A DNA stretch of 21,223 nt, taken from positions 1 to 21,223 of IMG/VR virus record IMGVR_UViG_3300030000_000058. One strand, given 5' to 3'. Position 1 is the stretch's first letter, and each line of letters starts with the position of its first letter. Below are positions 1 to 5,004 of this stretch, one piece after another. The position numbers were made by a program, and so were the translations under genes. A model generated the notes under the pieces. It was not told the DNA's origin, made no database searches, and worked only from the letters and a program-made list of their open reading frames with translations. Source of the DNA: a virus.

Positions 1-252
1 TTCAATTTCGTGATTACGCATATATCTCCAAGCATTATCCGATGGGTCATCTGCCCAACTCAAAGGTTCAACAAAAATACATTCACCGTGAAAACCATCT
101 CTAAATGAGCTATTAGGACTAAAAGTTTCGTCTTTTTCTTCTTTAGTCATATCTTTAAGTTTTTTAGCTTTATATAATTTATCGCTAAAAAGAATTCTCA
201 CTTTCATTTCCTTACTCTTCTTTTTGAATCTCAAAAGCTTAAATAATTTCAT
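1..252 (-). CDS. Hypothetical early protein, C-terminus cut by window edge
   Basis: The reading frame opens with ATG at 252 and stays open for 84 codons to the window edge, so the C-terminus is missing. An AAGGTAGG ribosome binding site lies 7 bases before the ATG and overlaps the end of the preceding transglycosylase gene, whose stop is at 261-263; this supports co-translation in the early operon. The first 45 residues are very lysine-rich, followed by a tryptophan- and aspartate-containing stretch (SWADDPSDNAW). I do not recognise a family. An alternative start is the ATG at codon 16, but its ribosome binding site is poorer. Confidence 0.6.
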   Translation of the reverse strand, partial: MKLFKLLRFKKKSKEMKVRILFSDKLYKAKKLKDMTKEEKDETFSPNSSFRDGFHGECIFVEPLSWADDPSDNAWRYMRNHEIE

Positions 253-260
253 TCTTTTAC

Positions 261-884
261 CTACCTTTTCAAATTGTGAATTTCTGCTAAGTTCCTCAAA
301 ACCCTATCTGAATAACCATTGTAATTATTTGGCTTATTACTGTTGTAAGCATTCAAAACTAATGCTGTTTGTCCATATTTCTGATAAAAATGTTGAAGTA
401 TTGAACAACCGACCGTGACATTGTCTCGAATATCAAACCAATTGCTACATCCATATTCATTAAAATTGCTTGTCCAATATTTGGGTTGCACTTGCATCAG
501 ACCGAATGACTTACCACCATCTCCAATATTGTTTTGGTTGAACTCACTTTCAGTTTTGATAATCGCCAGGAGAAGTTCATTGTCGATTCCAAATTGATTC
601 GATATCTCTCTAATTAGTAATTGATCTCTATCAGATAATGGAATGTCGTATAATATAGAAGGAACTGGCACAACATTCTGAATTTCTACCGTTGCACTTT
701 CTAGTGGAACAATGGAACTTTGAAAACTTTCGATGCTTTCAATATGTATTTCTGTTACTATTGATGTTTCTATTGGTTGAATCATTGGCGGTTCTAACTT
801 GATTAACTGAATTACTAGCATTCCTAGTACGATTGAAATAGTTACGGTGGTGATTACTTCTGCCTTAATTGTCTTTTTCTTCAT
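261..884 (-). CDS. Membrane-anchored lytic transglycosylase (SLT domain)
   Basis: This 207-aa protein should cleave the MurNAc-GlcNAc bond of peptidoglycan. Residues 9-28 form one hydrophobic segment after a short lysine-rich N-terminus, which fits a membrane anchor or uncleaved signal with the enzyme outside the cell. Residues 30-80 look like an extended linker. The SLT fold occupies about 85-205: the catalytic glutamate is E112 in the segment KTESEFN, followed by GGKSFGLMQVQ, the usual second motif, and a late AYNSN motif. The ribosome binding site is AGAAAGGTAGG. It lies in the early operon, downstream of the antirepressor and far from the tail genes where virion transglycosylases normally sit. 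Possible roles are local wall opening during infection or lysogeny; it could also be a cargo gene. Family call strong, role uncertain. Confidence 0.85.
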   Translation of the reverse strand: MKKKTIKAEVITTVTISIVLGMLVIQLIKLEPPMIQPIETSIVTEIHIESIESFQSSIVPLESATVEIQNVVPVPSILYDIPLSDRDQLLIREISNQFGIDNELLLAIIKTESEFNQNNIGDGGKSFGLMQVQPKYWTSNFNEYGCSNWFDIRDNVTVGCSILQHFYQKYGQTALVLNAYNSNKPNNYNGYSDRVLRNLAEIHNLKR

Positions 885-896
885 TTGCCTACCTTT

Positions 897-980
897 CTAC
901 AATGGTTTTGCGATATACTCACGCACTCGATTGAGTAAATCTGCTTTCAGTTCTTCAACATATGAATCTAACTTATTCAT
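897..980 (-). CDS. 27-aa mini-ORF in the early operon
   Basis: The start codon at 980 overlaps the last codons of the acidic 79-aa gene (stop at 973-975), so translation could be coupled. A GGGTGA-like ribosome binding site lies just upstream. The predicted peptide starts MNKLDSY, is charged and looks like one amphipathic helix (VEELKADLLNRVREYI). It ends 12 bases before the transglycosylase start. No family is recognisable at this length. Support is the tight packing between two genes and the lack of any other explanation for the gap. Confidence 0.4.
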   Translation of the reverse strand: MNKLDSYVEELKADLLNRVREYIAKPL

Positions 981-1212
981 TGGAATCACCCGATTCAACT
1001 AACTCAAAAACCGTACCGTAATCGCCAAGATCACTGAACCAATCATTAACATCGTCTATGTCCTCAAATCCAGTACCGCAACCGCTCCATGAGTCATCAT
1101 CCAAATCAATTAACTTTCCATTAATAACTTCAAGTTCATTTCCTACTTCTCCAAAAGTTTCAATACTATCCTCACCGACATTTTCAACTACTCTAATCTT
1201 AAAATTTTCCAT
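973..1212 (-). CDS. Small extremely acidic protein, possible DNA mimic
   Basis: I place the start at the ATG at 1212 because a strong GGAAGGTGG ribosome binding site precedes it by 4 bases; the longer frame from 1236 would swallow that site. The product has 79 residues with 11 Glu and 12 Asp against only 3 Lys/Arg, about -20 net charge. There is one cysteine and two tryptophans, and acidic clusters at residues 36-40 and 50-57. It overlaps the end of the 44-aa membrane ORF by 25 bases and the start of the 27-aa ORF. No family is recognised. Small, very acidic early phage proteins are sometimes DNA mimics that block restriction or CRISPR nucleases; that is inference from composition and position only. 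Confidence 0.7.
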   Translation of the reverse strand: MENFKIRVVENVGEDSIETFGEVGNELEVINGKLIDLDDDSWSGCGTGFEDIDDVNDWFSDLGDYGTVFELVESGDSNE

Positions 1213-1322
1213 AAAACCACCTTCCCTATTTCCCAAATTACCGATGTAATAAAATCAACCAACATTATTGTGATGAAGTAGACTGCAAATGCAATTACCA
1301 TAATAAATATTAAAATTGTCAT
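1188..1322 (-). CDS. 44-aa membrane mini-protein
   Basis: The ATG at 1322 has a good AAGGTAGG ribosome binding site 4 bases upstream, so I prefer it to the longer frame from 1388, which would overlap the 39-aa gene. Almost the whole first half (MTILIFIMVIAFAVYFITIML) is hydrophobic and would span the membrane; the second half (residues 25-44) is amphipathic with Lys and Arg near the end. It sits between the 39-aa ORF and the acidic gene in the early operon, overlapping the latter by 25 bases. The role is unknown; a small toxin-like or superinfection-exclusion membrane peptide would fit the location but nothing in the sequence proves it. Confidence 0.5.
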   Translation of the reverse strand: MTILIFIMVIAFAVYFITIMLVDFITSVIWEIGKVVLWKILRLE

Positions 1323-1341
1323 ATTCCCTACCTTCCAACAA

Positions 1342-1461
1342 TTATTTTTCAACAAGTACCGTGTGACCGTCATTGATCTCAAATTCATAACCTAATAATT
1401 TATTAAGCAGCCAGACCATGTGGTATGTTAATTTGTCTACATTCTTTCGTTCTTCGTCCAT
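1342..1461 (-). CDS. 39-aa hypothetical, coupled to antirepressor
   Basis: The start ATG overlaps the antirepressor stop codon as TAATG at 1459-1463, the classic arrangement for translational coupling. The product begins MDEERKNVDKL and contains an amphipathic helix (TYHMVWLLNKLLGYEFEI), ending at TAA 1342-1344. It is too short to assign to a family. The coupling, the in-operon position and the next gene starting 19 bases further on argue that it is real. Confidence 0.5.
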   Translation of the reverse strand: MDEERKNVDKLTYHMVWLLNKLLGYEFEINDGHTVLVEK

Positions 1462-2198
1462 TAGTTAGCAACCGCCTTATCTAGGAATTTATTAATGAAG
1501 TATTGCTGACCTTTTCCAGTAACTTTCGTGGTCGTGTTTGTTATGATGAATCCTTCTCCATTAATATGAGTACTCTCGTGAATTTCAAATAACTTTAAAT
1601 CCATTGACATTTGTGTTGGTGCGTTCCATTCAAAACCTTTTCTTTTGATTAGGTAACCATTCTCTCGCAACCAAGTGAAAAATCGCTGTGCGCCCATTTC
1701 AACACCATTCTGTTTAATAATCTTTGCTAGGTTTCCGATTAATATTGATGATTGACTTGCGGAAACTGCATCAGCGAAAATCACCTTTGGTTTTTGTTCT
1801 TCTGTCTGCTGCAACAATATTTGATTATCTGATTTCAAACTCTCAATTGTTACATCAGCCATCTTTAATGCTCTTGCCATAATCTGTTCTGGAGTATTCC
1901 ATGCTTTTTCTAAATCGATGAAATACTTGCGACACTTTTTACCTTGTTCAGTTCTTTGCAGCATACATATTTCTTTTGCCATATCGATAGAAATATTGTA
2001 ATCAGCTGCGGGCCTTCCACCTTTTGAGTTTTCGTCATTTTTGACGATAACCTCTGAGTAGTCTGTTTTGTCAGAAAAACCATACTCACATATTCTTAAA
2101 AACCACTTCGCAAATTCTGTTCCTATCTCTAACCTTTCGTGCAAATCTCTTGCTGATAATGTTTGAGTATCAATATTTACTTTGATAATTTGATCCAT
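1461..2198 (-). CDS. Phage antirepressor, AntA/AntB plus KilAC domains
   Basis: This 245-aa protein has the two-domain layout of phage antirepressors. Residues 13-95 match the AntA/AntB type (SARDLHERLEIGTEFAKWF followed by a GRPAADYNISIDMAKEI segment). Residues 136-240 match the KilA C-terminal (ANT) domain, with KPKVIFADAVSASQSSILIG and AQRFFTWLRENGYLIKRKG. Members bind DNA or repressor and help switch from lysogeny to lytic growth. The gene follows the Cro-like gene by 28 bases, has an AGAAAGGAG ribosome binding site, and lies directly downstream of the second operator palindrome (2221-2235), so its level may respond to the repressor independently of cro. Its stop overlaps the next start. 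Confidence 0.92.
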   Translation of the reverse strand: MDQIIKVNIDTQTLSARDLHERLEIGTEFAKWFLRICEYGFSDKTDYSEVIVKNDENSKGGRPAADYNISIDMAKEICMLQRTEQGKKCRKYFIDLEKAWNTPEQIMARALKMADVTIESLKSDNQILLQQTEEQKPKVIFADAVSASQSSILIGNLAKIIKQNGVEMGAQRFFTWLRENGYLIKRKGFEWNAPTQMSMDLKLFEIHESTHINGEGFIITNTTTKVTGKGQQYFINKFLDKAVAN

Positions 2199-2220
2199 AT
2201 GTATTACTCCTTTCTAATAT

Positions 2221-2235
2221 GTGAATTTAATTCAC
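2221..2235. promoter_or_regulatory. Operator palindrome, copy 2 (over cro stop codon)
   Basis: GTGAATTTAATTCAC is a 7-bp inverted repeat around one central base, identical over all 15 bases to the copy at 2463-2477. It covers the cro stop codon (2227-2229) and lies 22 bases before the antirepressor start. A repressor or Cro dimer bound here could block transcription elongation into the antirepressor or help looping with copy 1. Binding is inferred from the identical sequence and position. Confidence 0.7.
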
Positions 2236-2442
2236 TATCATACCTAAAAAAATAACATCACGCTCTGTATTTGTTAAATGAAGAATTTCTGTCAGTTCAA
2301 CGATTTCTGATGCTTTAAATTCACCATCTCCTTTTAATCTGTTGTAAAGTGTTTCTCGTGAAATCTTGGTTTTGTTAGATATCGCGACGATTGTCATACC
2401 AGATTCATCAATCTTTTTGTTCAATAATTTAAAATTTGTCAT
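2227..2442 (-). CDS. Cro-like helix-turn-helix regulator
   Basis: The 71-aa product is a minimal XRE/Cro-type DNA-binding protein. A helix-turn-helix is visible around residues 15-37 (MTIVAISNKTKISRETLYNRL), followed by the usual helices to the C-terminus with no oligomerisation domain. It is the first gene of the early operon and runs away from the repressor gene, the standard cro position. The ribosome binding site is AAAGGAGA. Transcription comes from the consensus promoter at 2489-2517 with an operator just downstream. It is expected to turn down the repressor promoter during lytic growth. Which regulator binds which operator cannot be told from sequence. Confidence 0.85.
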   Translation of the reverse strand: MTNFKLLNKKIDESGMTIVAISNKTKISRETLYNRLKGDGEFKASEIVELTEILHLTNTERDVIFLGMIVN

Positions 2443-2462
2443 TTCGTTCTCCTTTCATTTTC

Positions 2463-2477
2463 GTGAATTTAATTCAC
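2463..2477. promoter_or_regulatory. Operator palindrome, copy 1 (early promoter)
   Basis: GTGAATTTAATTCAC, identical to 2221-2235. Relative to the early promoter (-10 at 2489-2494, minus strand) it falls at about +5 to +19, where a bound repressor would block initial transcription. A degenerate version, matching 11 of 15 bases, lies at 2536-2550 over the -35 of the repressor promoter, so one protein could control both directions. Confidence 0.75.
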
Positions 2478-2488
2478 TTCGTAAGGTC

Positions 2489-2517
2489 AATATAGCACTT
2501 CCAAAAATTAGTGTCAA
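2489..2517 (-). promoter_or_regulatory. Early (cro) sigma-A promoter
   Basis: Reading the minus strand, TTGACA (2517-2512) and TATATT (2494-2489) are separated by exactly 17 bases. The -35 is a perfect consensus match and the -10 differs at one position. Start is predicted near 2482, about 40 bases before the cro ATG. It drives the leftward early operon and is the likely main target of the prophage repressor. Confidence 0.85.
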
Positions 2518-2535
2518 GTTATTTTAACAAAAATG

Positions 2536-2564
2536 TTGAATTATTTTCACACATATGTTATTAT
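2536..2564 (+). promoter_or_regulatory. Repressor promoter with degenerate operator
   Basis: TTGAAT (2536-2541), a 17-base gap, then TATTAT (2559-2564) on the plus strand, 22 bases before the repressor ATG at 2587. TTGAATTATTTTCAC (2536-2550) overlaps the -35 and resembles the 15-bp operator with 11 matches, suggesting autoregulation. Because the promoter lies inside the longer open frame from 2533, it also rules out that upstream start. Confidence 0.75.
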
Positions 2565-2586
2565 CTATAAAACGGAGGTAGGGGAA

Positions 2587-2943
2587 ATGTTGGAACTGTA
2601 TAAGAATATTAAAAATAAGAGGAATGAACTTCATATTTCACAAGAAGAATTAGCAAATAAGGTAGGATATACAGATAGGTCAATGATTGCAAAGGTAGAA
2701 AAAGGTGGGGTTGATTTAACACAAACTAAAATAGCGTTATTTGCAAAAGCATTACAATCTACTCCATCTGAATTAATGGGATGGGAAGAAGAAGAAAAAA
2801 CCGCAGATGCATTGATAAAAGTTACAGAAAGCAAAGAACTACAGTCTATAGTTGAAGAATCAAGCAAACTATCAAATAAAAGTAAAAAAAGATTAATGAA
2901 ATATATAGAGCTGCTTCAGGACGAAGATAAAGAGAACGACTAA
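2587..2943 (+). CDS. XRE-family prophage repressor
   Basis: The product is 118 aa when started at the ATG at 2587, which has a strong GGAGGTAGGGG ribosome binding site; an open frame extends to 2533 but contains the promoter. Residues 5-62 are a typical XRE helix-turn-helix (SQEELANKVGYTDRSMIAKVEKG, with the recognition helix around YTDRSMIAKVE). Residues 75-118 form a charged helical tail that may mediate dimerisation; there is no LexA/CI-type peptidase domain and no ImmA-like protease nearby, so induction cannot rely on self-cleavage and may instead use the antirepressor. It is divergent from cro. Its end is part of the terminator stem. Confidence 0.88.
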   Translation: MLELYKNIKNKRNELHISQEELANKVGYTDRSMIAKVEKGGVDLTQTKIALFAKALQSTPSELMGWEEEEKTADALIKVTESKELQSIVEESSKLSNKSKKRLMKYIELLQDEDKEND

Positions 2944-2971
2944 ACCGTTCTCTTTATCTTTTATTTTTTTA
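2926..2971 (+). terminator. Terminator of the repressor gene
   Basis: GATAAAGAGAACG (2926-2938) and CGTTCTCTTTATC (2946-2958) form a perfect 13-bp stem with a 7-base loop that contains the repressor stop codon, followed by a T-rich tract to 2971. The convergent 39-aa ORF ends in that T-tract at 2961. Confidence 0.9.
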
Positions 2972-3080
2972 TTTCTTTTAATTTATGGATATAAATAAAT
3001 ACTAACGTAAGAATCTTCATATTATTAACACTTTCTAATTCGTTCATTATTTCTTTTTTTATTAATTCCTTATCTTCCAT
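2961..3080 (-). CDS. 39-aa protein behind a LexA-box promoter
   Basis: The ATG at 3080 has a GGGGATAAAGAG ribosome binding region, and the frame ends at TAA 2961-2963. The peptide starts MEDKELIKKEIMNEL and ends in a hydrophobic-then-basic helix (MKILTLVFIYIHKLKEIKK). This resembles a group of short helical proteins of clostridial mobile elements in which a charged N-terminal helix is followed by an ILxxVYxFI-like helix; function unknown. It converges on the repressor gene. The only good promoter upstream is at 3193-3221, whose spacer is a GAAC-N4-GTTC palindrome, leaving a leader of about 105 bases. Family resemblance is from memory and not verified. Confidence 0.55.
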   Translation of the reverse strand: MEDKELIKKEIMNELESVNNMKILTLVFIYIHKLKEIKK

Positions 3081-3192
3081 CTCTTTATCCCCTTTGTGCT
3101 TAAATTATTAGTTGTTTTATATCAGGATTTAATCATTCGTTCCGAATCAGTGCTTATCTGATTTTTATACTTTCTTCCTCTTTTCTTCATTT

Positions 3193-3221
3193 ATTATAAC
3201 AGAACACTTGTTCTATTTCAA
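3193..3221 (-). promoter_or_regulatory. Promoter with LexA-type box in spacer (minus strand)
   Basis: On the minus strand TTGAAA (3221-3216), 17 bases, TATAAT (3198-3193). The spacer contains the palindrome AGAACACTTGTTCT (3201-3214), matching the GAAC-N4-GTTC form of Gram-positive LexA boxes. A repressor bound here would exclude RNA polymerase. It reads toward the 39-aa ORF at 2961-3080. The same layout recurs at 4957-4985. Confidence 0.75.
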
Positions 3222-3343
3222 TAGCTATTTTTATTATTTTACGCACGATATACAAACATAGTATTCCCATTTTGAGAACGTGTCAATGTGTATATTGTCA
3301 TTTTTAAGGGCTTATGCTATCGTAAATTGTGAGGTGTCGGCAA

Positions 3344-3652
3344 ATGGAATATATTGGAGTTGATATTGAGGTAGGAGACAGGTTATATACAGCCAGAATG
3401 GACTCTTCCTTGAAACAAATAGACGTTGCAAACTTAATAGGGATAAGTCGAGGTTCGTACTCTCGTATCGAACGAGGTAGTCGTCCTATTACTCCCAAAG
3501 AGCTATTAAGAATATCGAAAGCATTAAATGTATCTATATTATGGATATTGGGAGAGAATGAAGATACTGAGCTTACGAAGAAAGAAGCTTTCGAAATAGA
3601 AGAATATAAAAAGTATTTAATTTATAAAAGGAAAGAACAAAAGAGCGAATGA
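3344..3652 (+). CDS. Second XRE-family regulator
   Basis: The product is 102 aa from the ATG at 3344, chosen because GAGGTG (3331-3336) lies 7 bases upstream; the ATG at 3329 overlaps that site. Residues 11-66 are an XRE helix-turn-helix (KQIDVANLIGISRGSYSRIERGSRPIT) ending in a helix typical of these repressors (LNVSILWILGENED). The tail is short and lysine-rich. It is a single-gene unit with its own terminator at 3641-3671. A weak extended -10 promoter (TTGTCA, 17 bases, TGC TATCGT around 3295-3323) and an imperfect palindrome at 3284-3297 may control it. Its targets are unknown; candidates are its own promoter, the cargo genes or the early region. Confidence 0.82.
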   Translation: MEYIGVDIEVGDRLYTARMDSSLKQIDVANLIGISRGSYSRIERGSRPITPKELLRISKALNVSILWILGENEDTELTKKEAFEIEEYKKYLIYKRKEQKSE

Positions 3653-3671
3653 TTGATATTCGTTCTTTTTT
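3641..3671 (+). terminator. Terminator after second XRE gene
   Basis: AAGAGCGAAT (3641-3650), 7-base loop, ATTCGTTCTT (3658-3667): ten pairs with one G-U, running into six T residues to 3671. It overlaps the last codons and stop of the XRE gene. Confidence 0.85.
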
Positions 3672-3672
3672 A

Positions 3673-3700
3673 TTGATATTTTGGCGAAATATGGTATTAT
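3673..3700 (+). promoter_or_regulatory. Probable promoter of the zinc-ribbon/lipoprotein pair
   Basis: TTGATA (3673-3678), 16 bases, TATTAT (3695-3700) with a TGG extended -10 element just before it, about 40 bases before the zinc-ribbon start. It lies directly behind the preceding terminator, so the pair would be an independent unit active in the lysogen. Confidence 0.5.
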
Positions 3701-3738
3701 TGAATCAAGATTTATACTAAGGGAAAAGAGGAAATAAT

Positions 3739-4029
3739 ATGGCACTAATCAAATGTAGCGAATGTGGAAAAGAAATATCTGATAAGGCTGAAAGTTGTCC
3801 CAACTGTGGGTATGTTCTTCCAAAGAAAACATTTTGGGGAGATATGAAATCATTACCAGGCAAAAGATGTCCTAGATGCAAAAGTACTAATATTTCAATG
3901 TCTGGAAATAGAACAAAAACAACAATGAATTTAAATCCCTTGAAACCATTTACGCTTGTAAATCATAAACCAACTAAACAGATATGGACTTGTATGTCTT
4001 GCGGTAAAACATGGATGGAAAAGATGTAA
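3739..4029 (+). CDS. Zinc-ribbon protein with two CxxC pairs
   Basis: The 96-aa protein has an N-terminal zinc ribbon made of C6-x2-C9 and C20-x2-C23, and a second one made of C44-x2-C47 and C85-x2-C88, the halves of the latter separated by a 37-residue insert rich in Thr, Asn and Lys. No membrane segment or catalytic motif is visible. Ribosome binding site AGAGG. It is followed after 23 bases by a lipoprotein gene, probably co-transcribed from the promoter at 3673-3700. Such ribbons often serve as small nucleic-acid or protein adaptors; the specific function is unknown. Plus-strand orientation, own promoter and downstream terminator mark it as a phage cargo (moron) gene. Confidence 0.8.
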   Translation: MALIKCSECGKEISDKAESCPNCGYVLPKKTFWGDMKSLPGKRCPRCKSTNISMSGNRTKTTMNLNPLKPFTLVNHKPTKQIWTCMSCGKTWMEKM

Positions 4030-4052
4030 TAATTCGAAGGAGAAACAAAAAA

Positions 4053-4673
4053 ATGAAAAAGATATTAATATGTATCATAGGAATTAGTTTGTTGATTTGT
4101 GGGTGTGGAAGTGGTACGGCAAGTAATGCAACAGCTGACGAACAAACTAAAACGCAAGCAAGTACAATAAAGGAATCAGAAACAGAATCTCAGCCGTTTA
4201 AAGATATATATAATTCAGGGCAATATAAGGTGGGAACGGACATTCCAAGTGGTGAATATGTATTAATAACAAAGGAAGGTTCGACGAGCGCTAATTTCAT
4301 TATAAGCAAAGATTCTAATTCTAAGAGTTCCATCGGAAGCGATTACTTCAATTTTATGTCCATCGTTACTGTAAATGATGGAGAATATTTCAACTTCTCG
4401 GGTTGTGGTGCTGTTCCAATTAATGAATTTGATGAAGGATATATTATGCCATCAGATCAAGCAGATGTAACATTAAGAGTTGGAGTAGATATTGCGCCTG
4501 GGGAATATAAAGTTATTACAGCTGATAAAAAACAAGATCACTATTATATATTTAAAGATAGTCGTCATATTTTAAGTGAAATAGTATCTCAAAACTTCTT
4601 CGAAAATAGCGCTTATGTTACCTTGAAAGAAGGCCAATATATTGTTTTAGATGGTTGCAAGATTCAACAATAA
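4053..4673 (+). CDS. Lipoprotein with duplicated VGxDI..GEY domain
   Basis: Started at the ATG at 4053 with a GAAGGAG ribosome binding site, the 206-aa product has a lipoprotein signal: two lysines, hydrophobic residues 4-15 and a lipobox-like LICGC, with Cys18 the likely lipidated residue. A Ser/Thr-rich linker (19-50) follows. Two homologous domains come next, about 57-123 and 141-206, each starting with VG-[TV]-D-I-x-x-GEY, containing a central IxKDS element and ending in GC. Such repeats occur in surface lipoproteins of low-GC Gram-positives; ligand unknown. As a prophage-borne surface protein on the non-late strand it is a good candidate for lysogenic conversion or superinfection exclusion. 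The longer start at 4011 would overlap the zinc-ribbon gene and lacks a signal peptide. Confidence 0.82.
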   Translation: MKKILICIIGISLLICGCGSGTASNATADEQTKTQASTIKESETESQPFKDIYNSGQYKVGTDIPSGEYVLITKEGSTSANFIISKDSNSKSSIGSDYFNFMSIVTVNDGEYFNFSGCGAVPINEFDEGYIMPSDQADVTLRVGVDIAPGEYKVITADKKQDHYYIFKDSRHILSEIVSQNFFENSAYVTLKEGQYIVLDGCKIQQ

Positions 4674-4726
4674 CTTATTTCAAATGAGAGGGCTCATATA
4701 TAAATGAAATATGAAGAAATAATTGT

Positions 4727-4757
4727 AAGCTCCTATTGATTTAGGGGCTTTATTTTT
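4727..4757 (+). terminator. Terminator after lipoprotein gene
   Basis: AAGCTCCTA (4727-4735), 6-base loop, TAGGGGCTT (4742-4750): nine pairs with one G-U, then TATTTTT. It ends the zinc-ribbon/lipoprotein unit. Confidence 0.8.
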
Positions 4758-4770
4758 AATTTATGGCAAT

Positions 4771-4793
4771 AAAAAACAGCCTTCGATTGGCTG
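4771..4793 (-). terminator. Minus-strand terminator behind a gene remnant
   Basis: On the minus strand CAGCC (4793-4789), 7-base loop, GGCTG (4781-4777), then six T residues. No intact minus-strand gene feeds it; it lies 15 bases after the stop codon of the remnant at 4809-4883, suggesting a leftover 3' end of a lost gene. Confidence 0.6.
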
Positions 4794-4808
4794 ATATAAG
4801 TTTGTGTG

Positions 4809-4883
4809 TTATTCTATTTTTGTTAATTCTCTATAATGCTCGAAATCAAGCCTTTTTAATATATTCAATGTTTTATTTTCTAT
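4809..4883 (-). pseudogene. Possible 3' remnant of a lost minus-strand gene
   Basis: A 24-codon frame with protein-like composition (NKTLNILKRLDFEHYRELTK) ends at TAA 4811-4809, followed 15 bases later by an intrinsic terminator. Upstream the same frame has a stop immediately before it and no start codon or ribosome binding site. It looks like the C-terminal end of a gene whose 5' part has been deleted. Family not recognised; in this position a lost lysogeny-module gene such as an integrase would be one guess. Confidence 0.3.
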
Positions 4884-4956
4884 TTATAACATCCAACATA
4901 TTTTCAGCCTATATTTAATCATACATATTTAGGATAAACTTTGTATTATTTTCCTC

Positions 4957-4985
4957 TTGTTTAAGAACGTTTGTTCGTGTATAAT
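4957..4985 (+). promoter_or_regulatory. Promoter with LexA-type box in spacer (plus strand)
   Basis: TTGTTT (4957-4962), 17 bases, TATAAT (4980-4985). The spacer carries AGAACGTTTGTTCG (4964-4977), a GAAC-N4-GTTC palindrome in the same place as at 3193-3221. Start is predicted 10-15 bases before the gene at 5005. Confidence 0.8.
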
Positions 4986-5004
4986 TTGATTAAGAGGTGA
5001 TGCT

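Larger units (their letters stand above)
4674..5004. other. 331-base gap with terminators, a remnant and an SOS-type promoter
   Basis: No intact gene is visible. The gap holds the plus-strand terminator of the lipoprotein gene (4727-4757), a minus-strand terminator (4771-4793), a short minus-strand coding-like remnant (4809-4883), an AT-rich stretch to about 4950 where I see nothing, and the LexA-box promoter of the 93-aa gene (4957-4985). Confidence 0.7.

Noticed and set aside
224-418. Plus-strand frames lying opposite the early operon and late genes (for example 224-418, 1058-1249, 13982-14278, 19724-20083)
   Set aside because: They are antisense to well supported genes, have no ribosome binding sites or recognisable domains, and several share the other gene's codon phase.
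2533-2586. Upstream extension of the repressor from an ATG at 2533
   Set aside because: This stretch contains the repressor promoter -35 and -10; the ATG at 2587 has the ribosome binding site.
3134-3146. ATTCG-TTC-CGAAT mini-palindrome
   Set aside because: Only 5 bp per arm, not aligned to a promoter, and unlike the operators found nearby.
3122-3190. A 22-codon minus-strand frame (MKKRGRKYKNQ...) just below the LexA-box promoter
   Set aside because: Its ATG lies only two bases after the -10, so the predicted transcript starts within it, and it has no ribosome binding site.
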